From: Clostridium sp.
GTDB lineage: Bacteria; Bacillota_I; Bacilli_A; RF39; UBA660
Direction of reading: 5' to 3'
DNA: 64,000 nt
Assembly (NCBI GenBank): GCA_022010095.1
Contig: CP091739.1
Coordinates: 310,001 to 374,000, forward strand
Made by a program: the position numbers and the translations under genes. The notes under the pieces were generated by a model, which saw only the letters and a list, made by a program, of their open reading frames with translations, made no database searches and was not told where the DNA came from. This document shows, piece by piece, positions 47,187-57,806 of the stretch. The number at the start of each line of letters is the position of its first letter. Position 1 is the first letter of the stretch.

Positions 47187-48216
47187 CTAATTAGAGGATT
47201 GTAACCTGTAATTTACAGGTGACAGTCCTTTTAATTTCACTTTAATTCTATCATAATTATAATACTTAATATAGTCATCAATCGCTAAAATTAATTCATC
47301 TAGTGTTTTTATATTTATCTTCTTGATCGTAAAAACATTTCAGTTTTTAAGTAGTCCAAAAAAAGTTTTTCCATCATTCCATTATCCATACTATTTCCTT
47401 TTTCTGGACATGCTTTGTTTTTATACCTTTATTTTTTTAGTCTTTGCTGATAAGATTGGTGTTGATATTGCCATCCCTGATCTGAATGAAATATTAAGCC
47501 CTCTAGATTTTTACCATCAAATGCTTTATTAAGCATATCATTTATCTGCTCTAGATTTGGTGATTTAGATATGTTATAAGATATTACCTCACCATTGAAT
47601 CCATCCAATATTGGTGAAAGATAACATTTTTTACCACGAAGATTAAATTCTGTAACATCTGTATACCATTTTTTTCATTTGGATTATCCGCGCGAAAAAT
47701 TTCTTTCGATTAAATTATCAGCAATTTTTACCAACAGTTCCTTTATATGAAGAATACTTTCTTTTTATTTCTTTTTTTAGTGGTTTTTAATCCAAACTTT
47801 AACATTATTCTGTAAACTTTCTTATGATTAACATAATAGCCTTGATTTCTTAATTCTAATGTAATTCTACGATAGCCATATCTTTCTTTATTATTAATAA
47901 ATATTTCTCTTATTTTTATCTATGATTTCCTTATTTTTTTACATCTTTATCTTCTTTAGTTAAAGTATAGTAATATACTGATTTAGCTAAACCAGATACT
48001 TTTTAGAAGAATCATTAATGGATATTTTAGCCGAAGTTCACTTACAACGTTTACTTTTTCTTCTGTTGTTGATTCTTCCTTGCTTGAACAACGGCTCTCA
48101 ATTTTTTTGAGTATTCTAGTTCCGCTTTTTAAATATAAATTTTTCTTCTTCTAATCTTTTTAATTTTTTTCGTCTTTAGTTTCATTTTTCTTTTTTTCCT
48201 TTATAACTTTAGGCAT
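47187..48216 (-). CDS. IS3-family transposase OrfB (DDE integrase core)
   Basis: Starts about MPKVIKEKKKN at 48216, overlapping the end of OrfA, as in IS3 elements that make OrfAB by frameshifting. HTH_21 region ERYGYRRITLELRNQGY; catalytic DDE: WYTDVTEFNL (D), GLIFHSDQGWQYQ (D), SMDNGMMEKLFLDYLKTE (E). Ends PVNYRLQSSN near 47187. Broken by several extra A/T, so whether it is active cannot be judged. Confidence 0.88.
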
Positions 48217-48551
48217 AGCTGACTAGTCCTCGCTTTCGTTCAACTATATTATAACAATTTTTCTTTATATTGTTTAATCCAATTAAATAATATTCCGTTA
48301 CTAAGCAAGCCTTCATCTATTGATACAGAACATGTTGATTCATTATTTATTAAAACGCGATTAATAATTCGTTCTTTCTCATAAGCAGGAAAACTTCTAT
48401 TTTTGCTTGTTCTTAGAATATCAAAACCATGTTTATCAATTAGCCTTATTAAATATACAATCACTGTCTTTCTTACATTATATTTAGCTATTAAAGATGA
48501 GACTGATAATCCTTTCTTTCTATAATTATATATATTTATTATTATATTCAT
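48209..48551 (-). CDS. IS3-family transposase OrfA (helix-turn-helix)
   Basis: About 110 residues. HTH pattern LSVSSLIAKYNVRKTVIVYL, second part GILFNWIKQYKE. The raw frame stops at 48249; removing one A gives the usual continuation (VERKRGLVSYA) to 48209 and the overlap with OrfB. The start near 48551 has no good ribosome-binding site. Confidence 0.75.
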
Positions 48552-48614
48552 AACTTAATTTTTGACATATAAAAAAACCTCATTTCTTATGTCCAAGAAA
48601 CGGGGTTCATATCA

Positions 48615-48729
48615 TACCTGCTAAAGTTCTTTTTTTAGACATACTACTAGACAATATCTTTAGAATATCAGCATTTACTTTTGATGTAGCATATGGTATA
48701 AAAACTTCAAAACTTTTATTATTACTCAT
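48615..48729 (-). pseudogene. 5' fragment of the gene split by the IS3 element
   Basis: Start MSNNKSFEVFIPYATSK at 48729 behind AAGGGG, continuing VNADILKILSSSMSKKRTL to the insertion point. Undamaged promoter side; the protein would now be fused to IS sequence. Function unknown. Confidence 0.65.
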
Positions 48730-48817
48730 AACCAATCCCCTTAATGGTTGTATATCATATCATATTTGATACTCACTGTCAATTTTTCAAGCAAAAATTA
48801 AAAGCAAGAACTAACTC

Positions 48818-49475
48818 TTACTTATAATATCTCATTTCATGTCTAAGAACGTATTCTGCTTCTCTTGAACTATCTAATTTAGCAAGTGTATCAACATCAT
48901 AAATTGGTACATCATATCCATTTTCACTTAGTGCATAATTCATAGTATCTAAGTCACACATTATTCTTTCCATTTTCTTTGCAAAGCTTTCACCATTATC
49001 ACGTACTAAATGTATAGGATAAGTAAGACCTATCATATGTTCAAGTGAAACTTTATCACGAACTTGTACTTCATCAGGCATATCACTATATCTTTGATTA
49101 CCTTTAAGCAAACCTAGCTTTTTCATTTTAGCATAATCCTTTGCTGTTCTAAGTGTTGGTGCTTCTATTATAGTTGGTTCTATAACATCAAATTTATCTT
49201 TAGGAAACATAATTGATAATGAATATCTTATATATGTGCAAAATGCATTAAAATCGTCGTTAACTCCTGCCATAATATCTCTTTTAGAATAATCACAAAG
49301 TGATACATAATCAACACCATTAAATCCTTCATTAGACATTGCTTTTTGTAATCTTGAAGATAAAAGAGCATGGCATTTAAGTATTTTTACATAATAAAAT
49401 ATAAGTATCATATGTATCAATATAAACACCATTATTAGTGGCATTTATCGCATGTAAATAAATATTATCATCCAT
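48818..49475 (-). CDS. Hypothetical protein
   Basis: Start MDDNIYLHAINATNNGVYID at 49475 with GGGGGA about 12 bases upstream. One T removed near 49399 joins it to the long clean frame: HALLSSRLQKAMSNEGFNG, DDFNAFCTYIRYSLSIMF, KVSLEHMIGLTYPIHLVRD, and the C-terminus LRHEMRYYK. About 220 residues, soluble, Cys present. The pattern near SLCDYSKRD and YIRYSLSIM faintly recalls ADP-ribosyltransferase-like folds, as does the gene at 41869; not enough to assign. Confidence 0.6.
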
Positions 49476-49507
49476 ACTCTTTTTATATCCCCCTGCCTTT
49501 CAAATAA

Positions 49508-50076
49508 TTATTTTTTTAATTTATTTATATATCTATTAACTCTTACTGACCATTTTTGGATCACTTGCATATTTTTGGTCCAATTTGTTCAGTTGTTGTA
49601 AGTCCTTTTTATAATATGAATTTAATTTGTTAATTGCAAATTTAATTCCTTCTTCAATAGTATCAAATTTTTCTATAACTTCCTCCATTACAACCTGGTT
49701 TACCTTTGTTACCACCAACATTATTGCATACTCTTGTAAGGTAACTGCAAGTCCATTGACATCCAGTTTCTTGAAGCATAACACCAGTCGCAAGATAAGG
49801 ATCCATTCCAACCTCTATAGAATATTTAGCTATAAATTCACCTTTACCTTTTAATGTAGAATTTAAATATCTATTTAATTTACGAGCAATTTCATCTACT
49901 GTTTCTCCATTAAAAAGTATTTATCTTTTTCATATTCTTCCTTTTTCAACTTCAAAGTGTTTAACACTTAAATTAATATGACTATCTAAATAATCATGAT
50001 TAATCGTTATTTCTTTATTACTTCCAAATATATTTGCAAATAAACTTAAAGTAATAAATAATTTACTTAATATCAT
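49508..50076 (-). CDS. Secreted lysozyme-like/glucosaminidase-type peptidoglycan hydrolase
   Basis: Signal peptide MILSKLFITLSLFANIFG at the start (50076, GGAGTGA upstream). Catalytic-type domain: FIAKYSIEVGMDPYLATG with catalytic-Glu-like MLQETGCQWTCS, then CNNVGGNKGKPGC, and the end KYASDPKWSVRVNRYINKL typical of glucosaminidase/lysozyme-like domains. About 185 residues. The raw frame is broken near 49925, 49760-49800 and 49600. Likely cleaves cell-wall glycan. Confidence 0.72.
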
Positions 50077-50171
50077 ATAATTTTTTTAATCACTCCTCAT
50101 TTTTTTAAGCAAGCGAGATTTATTATATCATATTTAAAAAAGAATTTCAAATGTAGCGAATTTGCCATAAT

Positions 50172-50195
50172 AAAAGAAGTATTTCTACTTCTTTT
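50172..50195 (-). terminator. Terminator hairpin (copy 1)
   Basis: Stem AAAAGAAGTA / TACTTCTTTT with a 4-base loop. The same hairpin recurs at 50940. Confidence 0.6.
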
Positions 50196-50200
50196 AAATA

Positions 50201-50903
50201 TTAATCAACATATGGATTACAAAATTCTATTCTTCTTTTTACAAGTATCATTATTGCATTCTTTATAATCATCACAATTAAATTTTTCACTTTTTACTTA
50301 TAGATATATTTTTTTGTATTATAATTTACATTATATTGAATTTCTAAATATTGATTTGGTAATAGTTCTGTATATTTGTATCCATTACATGTTCCATTAT
50401 TTGATGGAGAACATAACTTTTCAGTAAAGTTCTTTTCTTTTAAATCAATTGCATAATCTACTGCTGGTATTCCACATTGGCAATTTAAGGTAACAAATAC
50501 ATAATCATTATACTTTTCTAATTTATATAATGTACTATTATCGCCTGTATAAACTGAAGAAAGTTCCCCATTTATATCAAAATATATATAACCTTTACTA
50601 TAATATATTTCTAATAATGAATTATTTATTTTTAACTTTTATATGTAACTGATTCTGCTTTTTCAGTATCACTCTCTATTTCTTTAATACCATTATTTGT
50701 AAGTTCAATATTAATAATTTCTTTATTATTATCATTTTTCATCGTTATCATTATTTCCTGGTATTACTTCATTAGGTGTATTTGCTGTCTTATTATCATC
50801 CTTTTTCACTTTTTATGGTTATAAATTATATAGCCTATCAGACTAATTGAAATAATACTCAAACAAATAACTAAAGCAACACAAATTTTTTTCTCTTTTT
50901 CAC
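50201..50903 (-). CDS. Membrane-anchored extracellular hypothetical protein
   Basis: GTG start at 50903 with AGGAGG (the nearby ATG is followed at once by TGA). Basic N-terminus and one membrane anchor (VALVICLSIISISLIGYII), an Asn/Asp-rich linker (EVIPGNNDNDENDNN), then a beta-rich outer domain: NNSLLEIYYSKGYIYFDING, VTLNCQCGIPAVDYAIDL, FTEKLCSPSNNGTCNGYKY. Eight Cys in the C-terminal part suggest disulfides. About 230 residues. Family unknown. Confidence 0.55.
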
Positions 50904-50939
50904 ATTCTTTCCTCCTAAAAAAATATTTTTATCAAATGA

Positions 50940-50961
50940 AAAGAAGTATTTCTACTTCTTT
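50940..50961 (-). terminator. Terminator hairpin (copy 2) after the SPFH gene
   Basis: Stem AAAGAAGTA / TACTTCTTT, identical in sequence to the hairpin at 50172. Confidence 0.55.
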
Positions 50962-50975
50962 ATTGGTTCTTACAT

Positions 50976-51747
50976 TTATTTTTACATTAAATATGCTTAA
51001 TATATCTTTACCAGCATAGCTAGTTGGAAGTTTACCATCCCATTTATTGATAAATTCTTTTTGCGATTAAGTTATCAGTAAGACTTTGTTTTTAATAAAT
51101 CATTTGCTTTCTTAGTAGCTTCTGCTTCAACAAGTTTACTTTCAGCATCAAGTTTTGCTTTTTCTAATTTTTGCTCTGCTACTTGTTTATCTTCAATTGC
51201 TTTTACTATATTCTTCACTAAAACTTAAATTAGTTATGTTGAAATTATCAATTGTTATACCATATTTTTTTCTACTTTCTTTTTGTAGATCATCTAAACA
51301 ATTATTTGATACTTCTGCTCTTTCAGTAATTACTTCTGCAGCTGTATATTTAGCTATAGTTGCTTTAATACTTTCTTTAATAGCTGGCTCTAATATAGTT
51401 GCTTCATAATTATTACCAACTGTTCTATAAAGGTATGTTGCTTTATCACTATTAATTCTATAGTTTACTGCTAAAGTTGTTTGTATTGTTTGTAAATCCT
51501 TACTAGAACTTTCTGTATTAATTTCTAATTTTTGTACCTTTATATTTACTGTAACTATATCTTCAATATAAGGTATTTTTTTAAATTTAATCCTTCATTT
51601 AATTGAGTATTAACTATCTTACCAAATCTTACTTTAAGTCCTACTTCACCACTCTTAATTGTTTGAAAACTACTAAATATAGTTATAATTAAGAAAAGAC
51701 CAAGTACTCCATAAATAACTAATTTTTTTATGTTTTTGTTTATTCAT
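50976..51747 (-). CDS. Prohibitin/SPFH-domain membrane protein
   Basis: N-terminal membrane anchor (VIYGVLGLFLIITIF), then the Band 7 domain: TIKSGEVGLKVRFGKIVN, NIKVQKLEINTESSSKDLQT, KESIKATIAKYTAAEVITE, and the coiled-coil tail EDKQVAEQKLEKAKLDAES. About 255 residues. RBS GGGAGG. Prohibitin-like proteins form membrane scaffolds that often associate with FtsH; no partner gene nearby. The raw end continues past a corrected stop at 50976. Confidence 0.88.
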
Positions 51748-51824
51748 ATGATACCTCCCATTTTTCATTTTGAATTCGCGTTTCAACATATATCCTCCAG
51801 ATTGGTTTTATATTATACTATATT

Positions 51825-52519
51825 TTAATGATTTAGTATAGTCTTATTTATGATATTAAGTTCATTATCTAGTTCATATATATAAGGTACAGCGGTAGGT
51901 ATTTCAACATTCATGATATCTTCATCACTTATATTTTCTATATATTTAATAATACTTCTTATACTATTACCATGAGCTACTATAAGAACGTTTTCTCCTT
52001 TTAACAAATGATTTTTAATTTCATTATTATAATATGGAAGTACTCTTTCTAAAGTGTCTTTTTAAACATTCTGTAAGTGGTAACTCATCTTTAGTTAAAC
52101 TTTTATATAATGGATCATTACCTGGATATCTTGGATTATCTATAGTTAACATAGGTGGTCTTACATCATAACTTCGTCTCCATATATGAACTTGTTCTTC
52201 TCCATATTTCTTTCTAGTTTCATCTTTATTAAGACCTTGTAATGCTCCATAATGTCTTTCATTTAATCTATAACTATAATATACTGGTACATTTACATTC
52301 ATTTCTTTAAGTACTAATTCTAATGTTCTTTTTTTGCTCTTAAAAAGTACACTACTAAAAGGCTACATCAAATGTAACATTATTATTTTTTTCATTATTT
52401 TTACCAGCATTAATTGCTTCTTCTACACCCTTACTAGATAAATCTACATCAGTCCATCCAGTAAATCTATTTTCTTTATTCCAAACGCTCTCCCCGTGTC
52501 TTAATAATATTAATTTCAT
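51825..52519 (-). CDS. gpmA: 2,3-bisphosphoglycerate-dependent phosphoglycerate mutase
   Basis: Glycolysis: converts 3-phosphoglycerate to 2-phosphoglycerate. [20 protein letters not shown] (phosphohistidine), [44 protein letters not shown] (second His). About 228 residues, normal. Its ATG overlaps the stop of the zinc-ribbon gene (ATATGA). Three short corrections near 52333, 52365 and 52063. Confidence 0.95.
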
Positions 52520-53570
52520 ATATTATATATCTCCCTAATTATATTTTTTTCATTCATTTCATCTTCTAATTTATCTTTTTTTATCAACTAAACTATCATA
52601 TTTTTTCATAGCACTACTAGTTCCAAAAATAACAATATTTATTTTTCTATACATAATTTATAATAGCTTATTGAACCTTCTTTATCAGCAATACTATCTT
52701 TAAAATCATTAATTTGATTTTTCATAGTCATTATATTTCTTACTAAAAACCGTTTTTTTCTAAATTCTTTATTTTTGGTTTCAATTTTTAAGTCATCTAT
52801 TTTTATCTTTAGTAGGTTTTTACTTCTTCTTTTTAATTTATTATATTCATCTTTAATAGTATTAAATTCTTGATCAATTTGACTTTGTAAATTATCTATT
52901 TCAGTTTGATATTCTTCTTTTTGTCTTAAGTTTCTTTGTTGTTTTTAAATATATCAGTTGGATAGTATTTATTTGTAGGATCATTTTTTATATTACTTCT
53001 TATCATCGAAAAAACACCACCAAATACTATAAAACCTATAATAATAACCATAACAACAGGAACAAATACTATCCATACATTACTACGATTCAACTTCTTT
53101 AATTTCTTTATTGCTTCTTTTTTTATCTTTTTTTCACTAAAAGTACTCATATATTTATCATACTTAGTTTTTATATTTAGATAATTCTTTTTTTCATCTG
53201 CTAAACTTTCATATTTATGAAAAATATTCTTCATATTCAGAATTATATTCCTTTTTTTAGTAAAATCTTCTGTTGAACTTCTAAGTAATCCAAGCCATAC
53301 TTCTTTATTATCAGCATATCTCATAGATAATCTTTTTGTATCCATAATATGCTTTTTGATACTCTTTAAATTTTTAGATTTGCTTCAGCATTATTAAATT
53401 CTTGTTCTTCAGTTATTTGTCCCTCATGTAATATTTTTTTACTTTCTTTACTTCATCATCAATAAGAATTTTTATTACCGCAAAAACTCGCAAGTTAATT
53501 CCTTTTTTTACTTTTTATCAACTTTCATTACTGCCTTACATTTAGGACATGTTATGTCAATTAATTTCAT
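52516..53570 (-). CDS. TFIIB-type zinc-ribbon coiled-coil membrane protein
   Basis: N-terminal zinc ribbon: [20 protein letters not shown] with LTCEFCGNKILIDD. Long helical region ([14 protein letters not shown], then [20 protein letters not shown]), one membrane segment [19 protein letters not shown], and another coiled coil ([20 protein letters not shown]). About 350 residues. Seven bases after the DUF4097 gene, overlapping gpmA. Function unknown; it recalls the zinc-ribbon membrane proteins at 1-975 and 62176. Confidence 0.65.
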
Positions 53571-53576
53571 ATTTTT

Positions 53577-54325
53577 TTACCACTTTGTTAACACATTAAC
53601 AGTACCACTTATTACTTCTATATCAATAAAAAGTATTACCATTACTATTAACATTATCCCTTTCTTCATTAATATTTATTATACCAGATATTTTTAGTGG
53701 TTTTTAAATCTATAATCATCACCTTTTTAAATTTAAATTAACTTTTTCCACTTTTTAAGTTCTATATGATTATTACCTGTAAGTAAACCATTTATATTAA
53801 TTACACCATTCTTAATATCAGCATCTATATTATTAATATTACTATTTTTCTATATAAATTGTACCACTAGCATTATCTATATCAAAAATTATTGCTTACA
53901 TTTAAATTATTTATCTTAATACTAGCACTCATATTATCAATTTCTAATTCTTTTAGCATTTAAGTTATCAATTTCAATAAGACCACTCTTAATATCAATA
54001 TCTACATCATTAAATATAGCGCTATTTGGTATATAAAGATATACAATCTTACTCATTTTATCAACTATATATTTATTCTCTTCTATTTCAAGTTTACCAT
54101 TTTCATTTTTAATATTAATGCAATCACAATCAGTTTTTAACTCTAAATTCATCACTATTTTGAATATTTATAGTTATACTTTTTAGTATCAATAACAAGT
54201 TCACTAATATTATCAAATTTCATATCTATCATATTATTTACATTATCCTTCTTAAATAATGAAGTTATTACTCCTATAAACACTATTATTATAATAGTAA
54301 TTGGTATTATTAAATATTTATTCAT
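53577..54325 (-). CDS. DUF4097-type beta-repeat adhesin-like protein
   Basis: Start MNKYLIIPITIIIIVFIGV at 54325, a membrane anchor, then repeated short beta-strands of the DUF4097 pattern: FNDVDIDIKSGLIEIDNLNA, SASIKINNLNVSNNFDIDN, ASGTIYIEK, DADIKNGVININGLLTG, and ISGIININEERDN to EVISGTVNVL. These fold as a right-handed beta-helix-like solenoid. About 245 residues. Overlaps the end of the gene before it; likely co-transcribed with the zinc-ribbon gene after it. Several one-base corrections. Confidence 0.75.
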
Positions 54326-55138
54326 GATTACTCCTTACATATCTACTTTTATCAAACATTTGCCATGGCAAATATCTTTTTCCTTCAGTGTGGCCACTTA
54401 TTGAGAATTCATTCATATTATAGTTTTTTAGTTCATCTTCCATCTTTTCTAATTTCTTTATTACATTTTTTTATTACATCCATCCATACAAAGTCAGGTA
54501 TCTCATTATATTTTTTTCTGGTATATATTTTTCTACATCTTCATTATGTATAACACTCTTTTAAAAAAATTAATTCTATCATTTCTAGTATTTTTTTATA
54601 TTCTTCATCTTTTTATTAAATAAGTATTATATTTTTTTAAAATTACCAATACTAATATTTCTTATTTCATACCATGGAATACAATATCTTTCATGAGTAC
54701 AAATTCCTTTAGATACTTCTCTACCATCAAACCCTTTACCTACTGCTTCAATAATAATCTCATTACCTAAGCTTACACTTACTGCTATACCTGCATATCT
54801 ATTATATCTTTGACTAGGCTCATGATTTAAATTAAATAATACTAATACACCATCTTTATCTATTTCTTTTTATTTTTCTTAAATATTTCTTCAACATTAT
54901 CTTTTTTATACCTTTAGTCTCAACGCTTTTTCATTGATGGTTTAGTAATTAATGTATCATTTCTAGTGCATAATAATTTACTTGTTACATCATAATTATC
55001 TAAATAATCTTTATAATCCTTAACAATAGTTAAATCAACAATTGGACTGAGTTCAGGAAAATAATCAATTAAATTTATCATATCCTTACATCTATGATAA
55101 TTTCTCATTTTATCTTTATCTTTTTCTATTACTAACAT
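54318..55138 (-). CDS. Hypothetical cytosolic protein
   Basis: Start MLVIEKDKDKMRNYHRCKDM at 55138 (GAGG). Blocks: FPELSPIVDLTIVKDYKDYL, KLLCTRNDTLITKPSMKS, GVLVLFNLNHEPSQRYNRYA, GIAVSVSLGNEIIIEAVGKG, CTHERYCIPWYEIRN, and the end SGHTEGKRYLPWQMFDKSRY. About 270 residues. The TKPS..GKGFDG spacing faintly resembles an ATP-grasp layout, but I cannot confirm it. Overlaps the DUF4097 gene by eight bases. Confidence 0.6.
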
Positions 55139-55146
55139 AATCTACC

Positions 55147-55800
55147 TCAAAACAAATAAATATATTGCAAAAGTAATGACATATTGATCTTTGCTATACA
55201 AAAGAAATGAAATACTGAATGTATATATTTCTTTTTTTAGATCCAAGAGCATATAATATTGTTCCAATTGAATAAATAAGTCCTCCTGCAATAATTAGTG
55301 TTACACCATATATTCCAATATTGCTAATAAGTTTCTTTATTAAAAATAATGCACTCCATCCATTTATTAAGTGACACACTACTTCTATTTTTTGATTTTT
55401 ATCTACGTTAATAGCACTAAAAGTAATACCAACAACTGTAATAAATGCACTTATTCCAAAGTATATCCATCCAAGGTATCCTCCTATTCCAACTAAAGCA
55501 ATAGGTATGATTGTACCAAATACAAGTAAAAATACATTACAATGATCAAGAACTCTCATTACTTTTTTGCCTGTTATTCTAGGACTTAATGAATGATATA
55601 TACAAGATATAGTATATAAGAGTATCATTGTCGTTCCATATAATGTAACAGTTGTTATTTCTAGTCCTCCATGTGCTTTAATGATAAGCATTACAAGTCC
55701 CCAGACACTAAGTAATGCAAATATTCCATGTGATATAGCATTAACAAGTTCTTCTCCTAAAGTATATGAAGGTACGATTATTCTCTCTTTCTTTTTCCAT
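55147..55800 (-). CDS. Hemolysin III/YqfA family membrane protein
   Basis: PAQR-type seven-helix membrane protein. MEKKERIIVPSYTLGEELVN, AISHGIFALLSV, SCIYHSLSPRITGKKVMRVLD (metal-site His), HCNVFLLVFGTIIPI, VVCHLINGW. The start at 55800 needs one A removed but gives the family start; the raw frame begins earlier with a weak site. C-terminus KKYIHSVFHFFCI, the last metal-site His, appears after correction. About 215 residues. Role in membrane homeostasis, not a toxin. Confidence 0.88.
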
Positions 55801-55837
55801 ATATTCACCACATATATTTTTATCAAAAAAAATTAAA

Positions 55838-55864
55838 AGAAATAGAACCTTATCTTCTATTTCT
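55838..55864 (-). terminator. Terminator after the small gene at 55863
   Basis: Ten-base stem AGAAATAGAA / TTCTATTTCT with a 7-base loop; TTTTAATTTTTTTTG follows on the minus strand. Confidence 0.75.
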
Positions 55865-56138
55865 AAATATTCTTTTGTAATATATTTGTTTTTTTACGTT
55901 CTCCAAGTACTACTTCATCAAATGATTCAGCAACATGTACATTTCCATAATCATGTAGTATACCTGATAATTCCTCTACTGTCATACCTCTAAATGTTGA
56001 TTCACTTTCATAAGTTTTTGATGGGTCGCAACATATCAAACTACTTAGCCCACATGATGCTAAAACTATTCCATCGCTACTTATCATTACTCTAACATCA
56101 TCATCATAACAATATACTATTGGTCCTTTATCTTTCAT
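55863..56138 (-). CDS. Small hypothetical protein
   Basis: MKDKGPIVYCYDDDVRVMIS at 56138, then SDGIVLASCGLSSLICCDPS and MTVEELSGILHDYGNVHVAE. 91 residues, acidic, three or four Cys. It starts inside the end of the gene upstream (coupled). Unknown. Confidence 0.55.
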   Translation of the reverse strand: MKDKGPIVYCYDDDVRVMISSDGIVLASCGLSSLICCDPSKTYESESTFRGMTVEELSGILHDYGNVHVAESFDEVVLGERKKTNILQKNI

Positions 56139-56630
56139 CTACTTTACCTTCTTTTTCTAATGTTATACCTTTTTTTCGGATTTAAAATTTCTTAATTTTT
56201 CTACATAGTTCTATTTCTTCATGAACTACTTTAGCTGATACAGGATCTTGATACATACTTTCTAAATCTTGTAAACTATAATCATACATACTTACTTTAT
56301 CGCTAGGTATTACAAAAATTTCCACCTTGTGGTATTATTCCAATTATTTGCCATTCGAGTTTACTTATCATATCATCATATTCTTCATCGCTTCCCCAAA
56401 TACTTTCAAGTAATTCTTTTTTTACTTTATCATCTATATCAGGGTTTTTCAAGTATAAATTTCTTAAACATAAATAAATCAGCATACATATCTGGTTCAC
56501 GAAACATATCTATTATTTGTTTTTCAAACATTTCTTTAAGACCTTGATCCATAACAACTGCATCACTGCTAAGAGCTACTGCTAAAAACTTAATATAATC
56601 AGTTTTATAATCAAATCTATTCAATCCCAT
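56128..56630 (-). CDS. Hypothetical acidic protein
   Basis: Start MGLNRFDYKTDYIKFLAVAL at 56630 (AAGAGG). Continues LSSDAVVMDQGLKEMFEKQI, DMYADLFMFKKFILEKPDID, SIWGSDEEYDDMISKLEWQ, QDLESMYQDPVSAKVVHEEI and SEKGITLEKEGKVDER. About 165 residues, mostly helical. Three corrections. Unknown; operon with the small gene after it. Confidence 0.6.
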
Positions 56631-56727
56631 TTTTATTCATCCTCTTCACCTCAGGAACCATAGTATACAACATTTATATGAAAAATTTCAAGAAAAAAAT
56701 CGAACAAAAGCTGCAAACAAAAAAATA

Positions 56728-57287
56728 TTATTCTTTATACAAATAACATTCTTTATCATGAGAATAAATGATGCCTATCGCTTGTAAATATGAATATATT
56801 ATAGTTGTACCTACAAATTTCATACCTCCTTTTATTAAATCTTTTGACATATTATCAGATATATCATTATGAGTTTTTATCTATTTCATATATAATTTTT
56901 ATCATTTGTGAATCTTTTTTTAAATAATTATAAAAAAACTTCCATATTCATTTTTGTATACCCTTAAATATTTTTTTGCATTATTGATACTAGCATTAAT
57001 TTTTTTAATTTATTTTTTTATAATATTCTTATTATTTAGAAGCTCATCTATTTTTAATTTTGATCATAATTACAAATTTTTATCAATATCAAAATTATCA
57101 TAACACTTCCTAAAGCTATCTCTTTTTATTTAAAAACACATTCCCAAGATAGACCAGCTTGAAATGATTCAAGAATTAACATTTCAAATAAATAATCTTC
57201 ATCTAAATTTAACTTACACCATTCATTATCATGATATTCTACATATTTTTTTGATTATTTAAATTACACCACTTACATCTTTTTCAT
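56728..57287 (-). CDS. tag: DNA-3-methyladenine glycosylase I
   Basis: Removes 3-methyladenine from alkylated DNA. MKRCKWCNLNNQKYVEYHDN, EWCKLNLDEDYLFEML and ILESFQAGLSWECV match the family start; the end MKFVGTTIIYSYLQAIGIIY with HDKECYLYKE carries zinc-ligand His/Cys. About 185 residues. Its ATG lies inside the 3' end of ogt, so the two alkylation-repair genes are coupled. Heavily broken: roughly every 60 bases. Confidence 0.88.
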
Positions 57288-57806
57288 AATCTATTTCCTT
57301 TTTGTATTTATATTTGCTTACATCTATACCTTCTAATTCTAATAACTTTATCTTATTATTAATACCGCCACCATAACCTGTTAAATTATTATTAGAACCT
57401 ATTACTCTATGACATGGCATTATTAAACATATTTGATTTACATGAAGAGCATTTCCTACTGCTCTTGAACACATTTTCTTAATACCTTTCTTTTTGGCTA
57501 TTTCACTTGCTATATGCCCCATAAGTAATAATTTTTCCATATGGTACTTTCATATTAATATCATATACCATCTCTCTAAAAGATGTTAAATTTGTATGTT
57601 TTATCTTTGGTATAAAATCAGGCATTTTGCCACTAAAATATATATCTAACCATTTAATAGTTTCATCAAATACATCTAATTTCTTATAGTTAAAATCAGT
57701 TTTTATCATTATCAAAAAAATAAGTCCAGTTAAGTACTCTCCATCACTATATAAAAACTATATCATCAAAACCTACTGGTGTTTTATATCTTAAACTATA
57801 TGTCAT
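57259..57806 (-). CDS. ogt: Methylated-DNA--cysteine S-methyltransferase
   Basis: Suicide repair of O6-methylguanine. MTYSLRYKTPVGFDDIVF start, MKVPYGKIITYGHIASEIA helix-turn-helix, active site LIMPCHRVIGSNNNLTGYGG. A G4 run near 57521 must be G3 to join the halves, showing that the excess is not limited to A/T. About 178 residues. Its ATGA start overlaps the stop of the NERD-like gene. Confidence 0.93.

Larger units (their letters stand above)
47147..48614 (-). mobile_element. IS3-family insertion sequence (IS150-like)
   Basis: 1,468 bases. Terminal inverted repeats TGAACTGAACCCC...TTGGACA and TGTCCAAG...GGGGTTCATATCA (imperfect, 20-25 bases). Flanked by a 3-base target duplication TAC (47144-47146 and 48615-48617). 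Two overlapping ORFs on the minus strand. The clean duplication and frame continuity of the host gene suggest a recent insertion. Confidence 0.9.

Noticed and set aside
50172..50961. Two identical AAAAGAAGTA hairpins as a mobile repeat pair
   Set aside because: Each lies directly after a gene stop with the form of a terminator. Short A/T-rich terminators can converge, and nothing else is shared.
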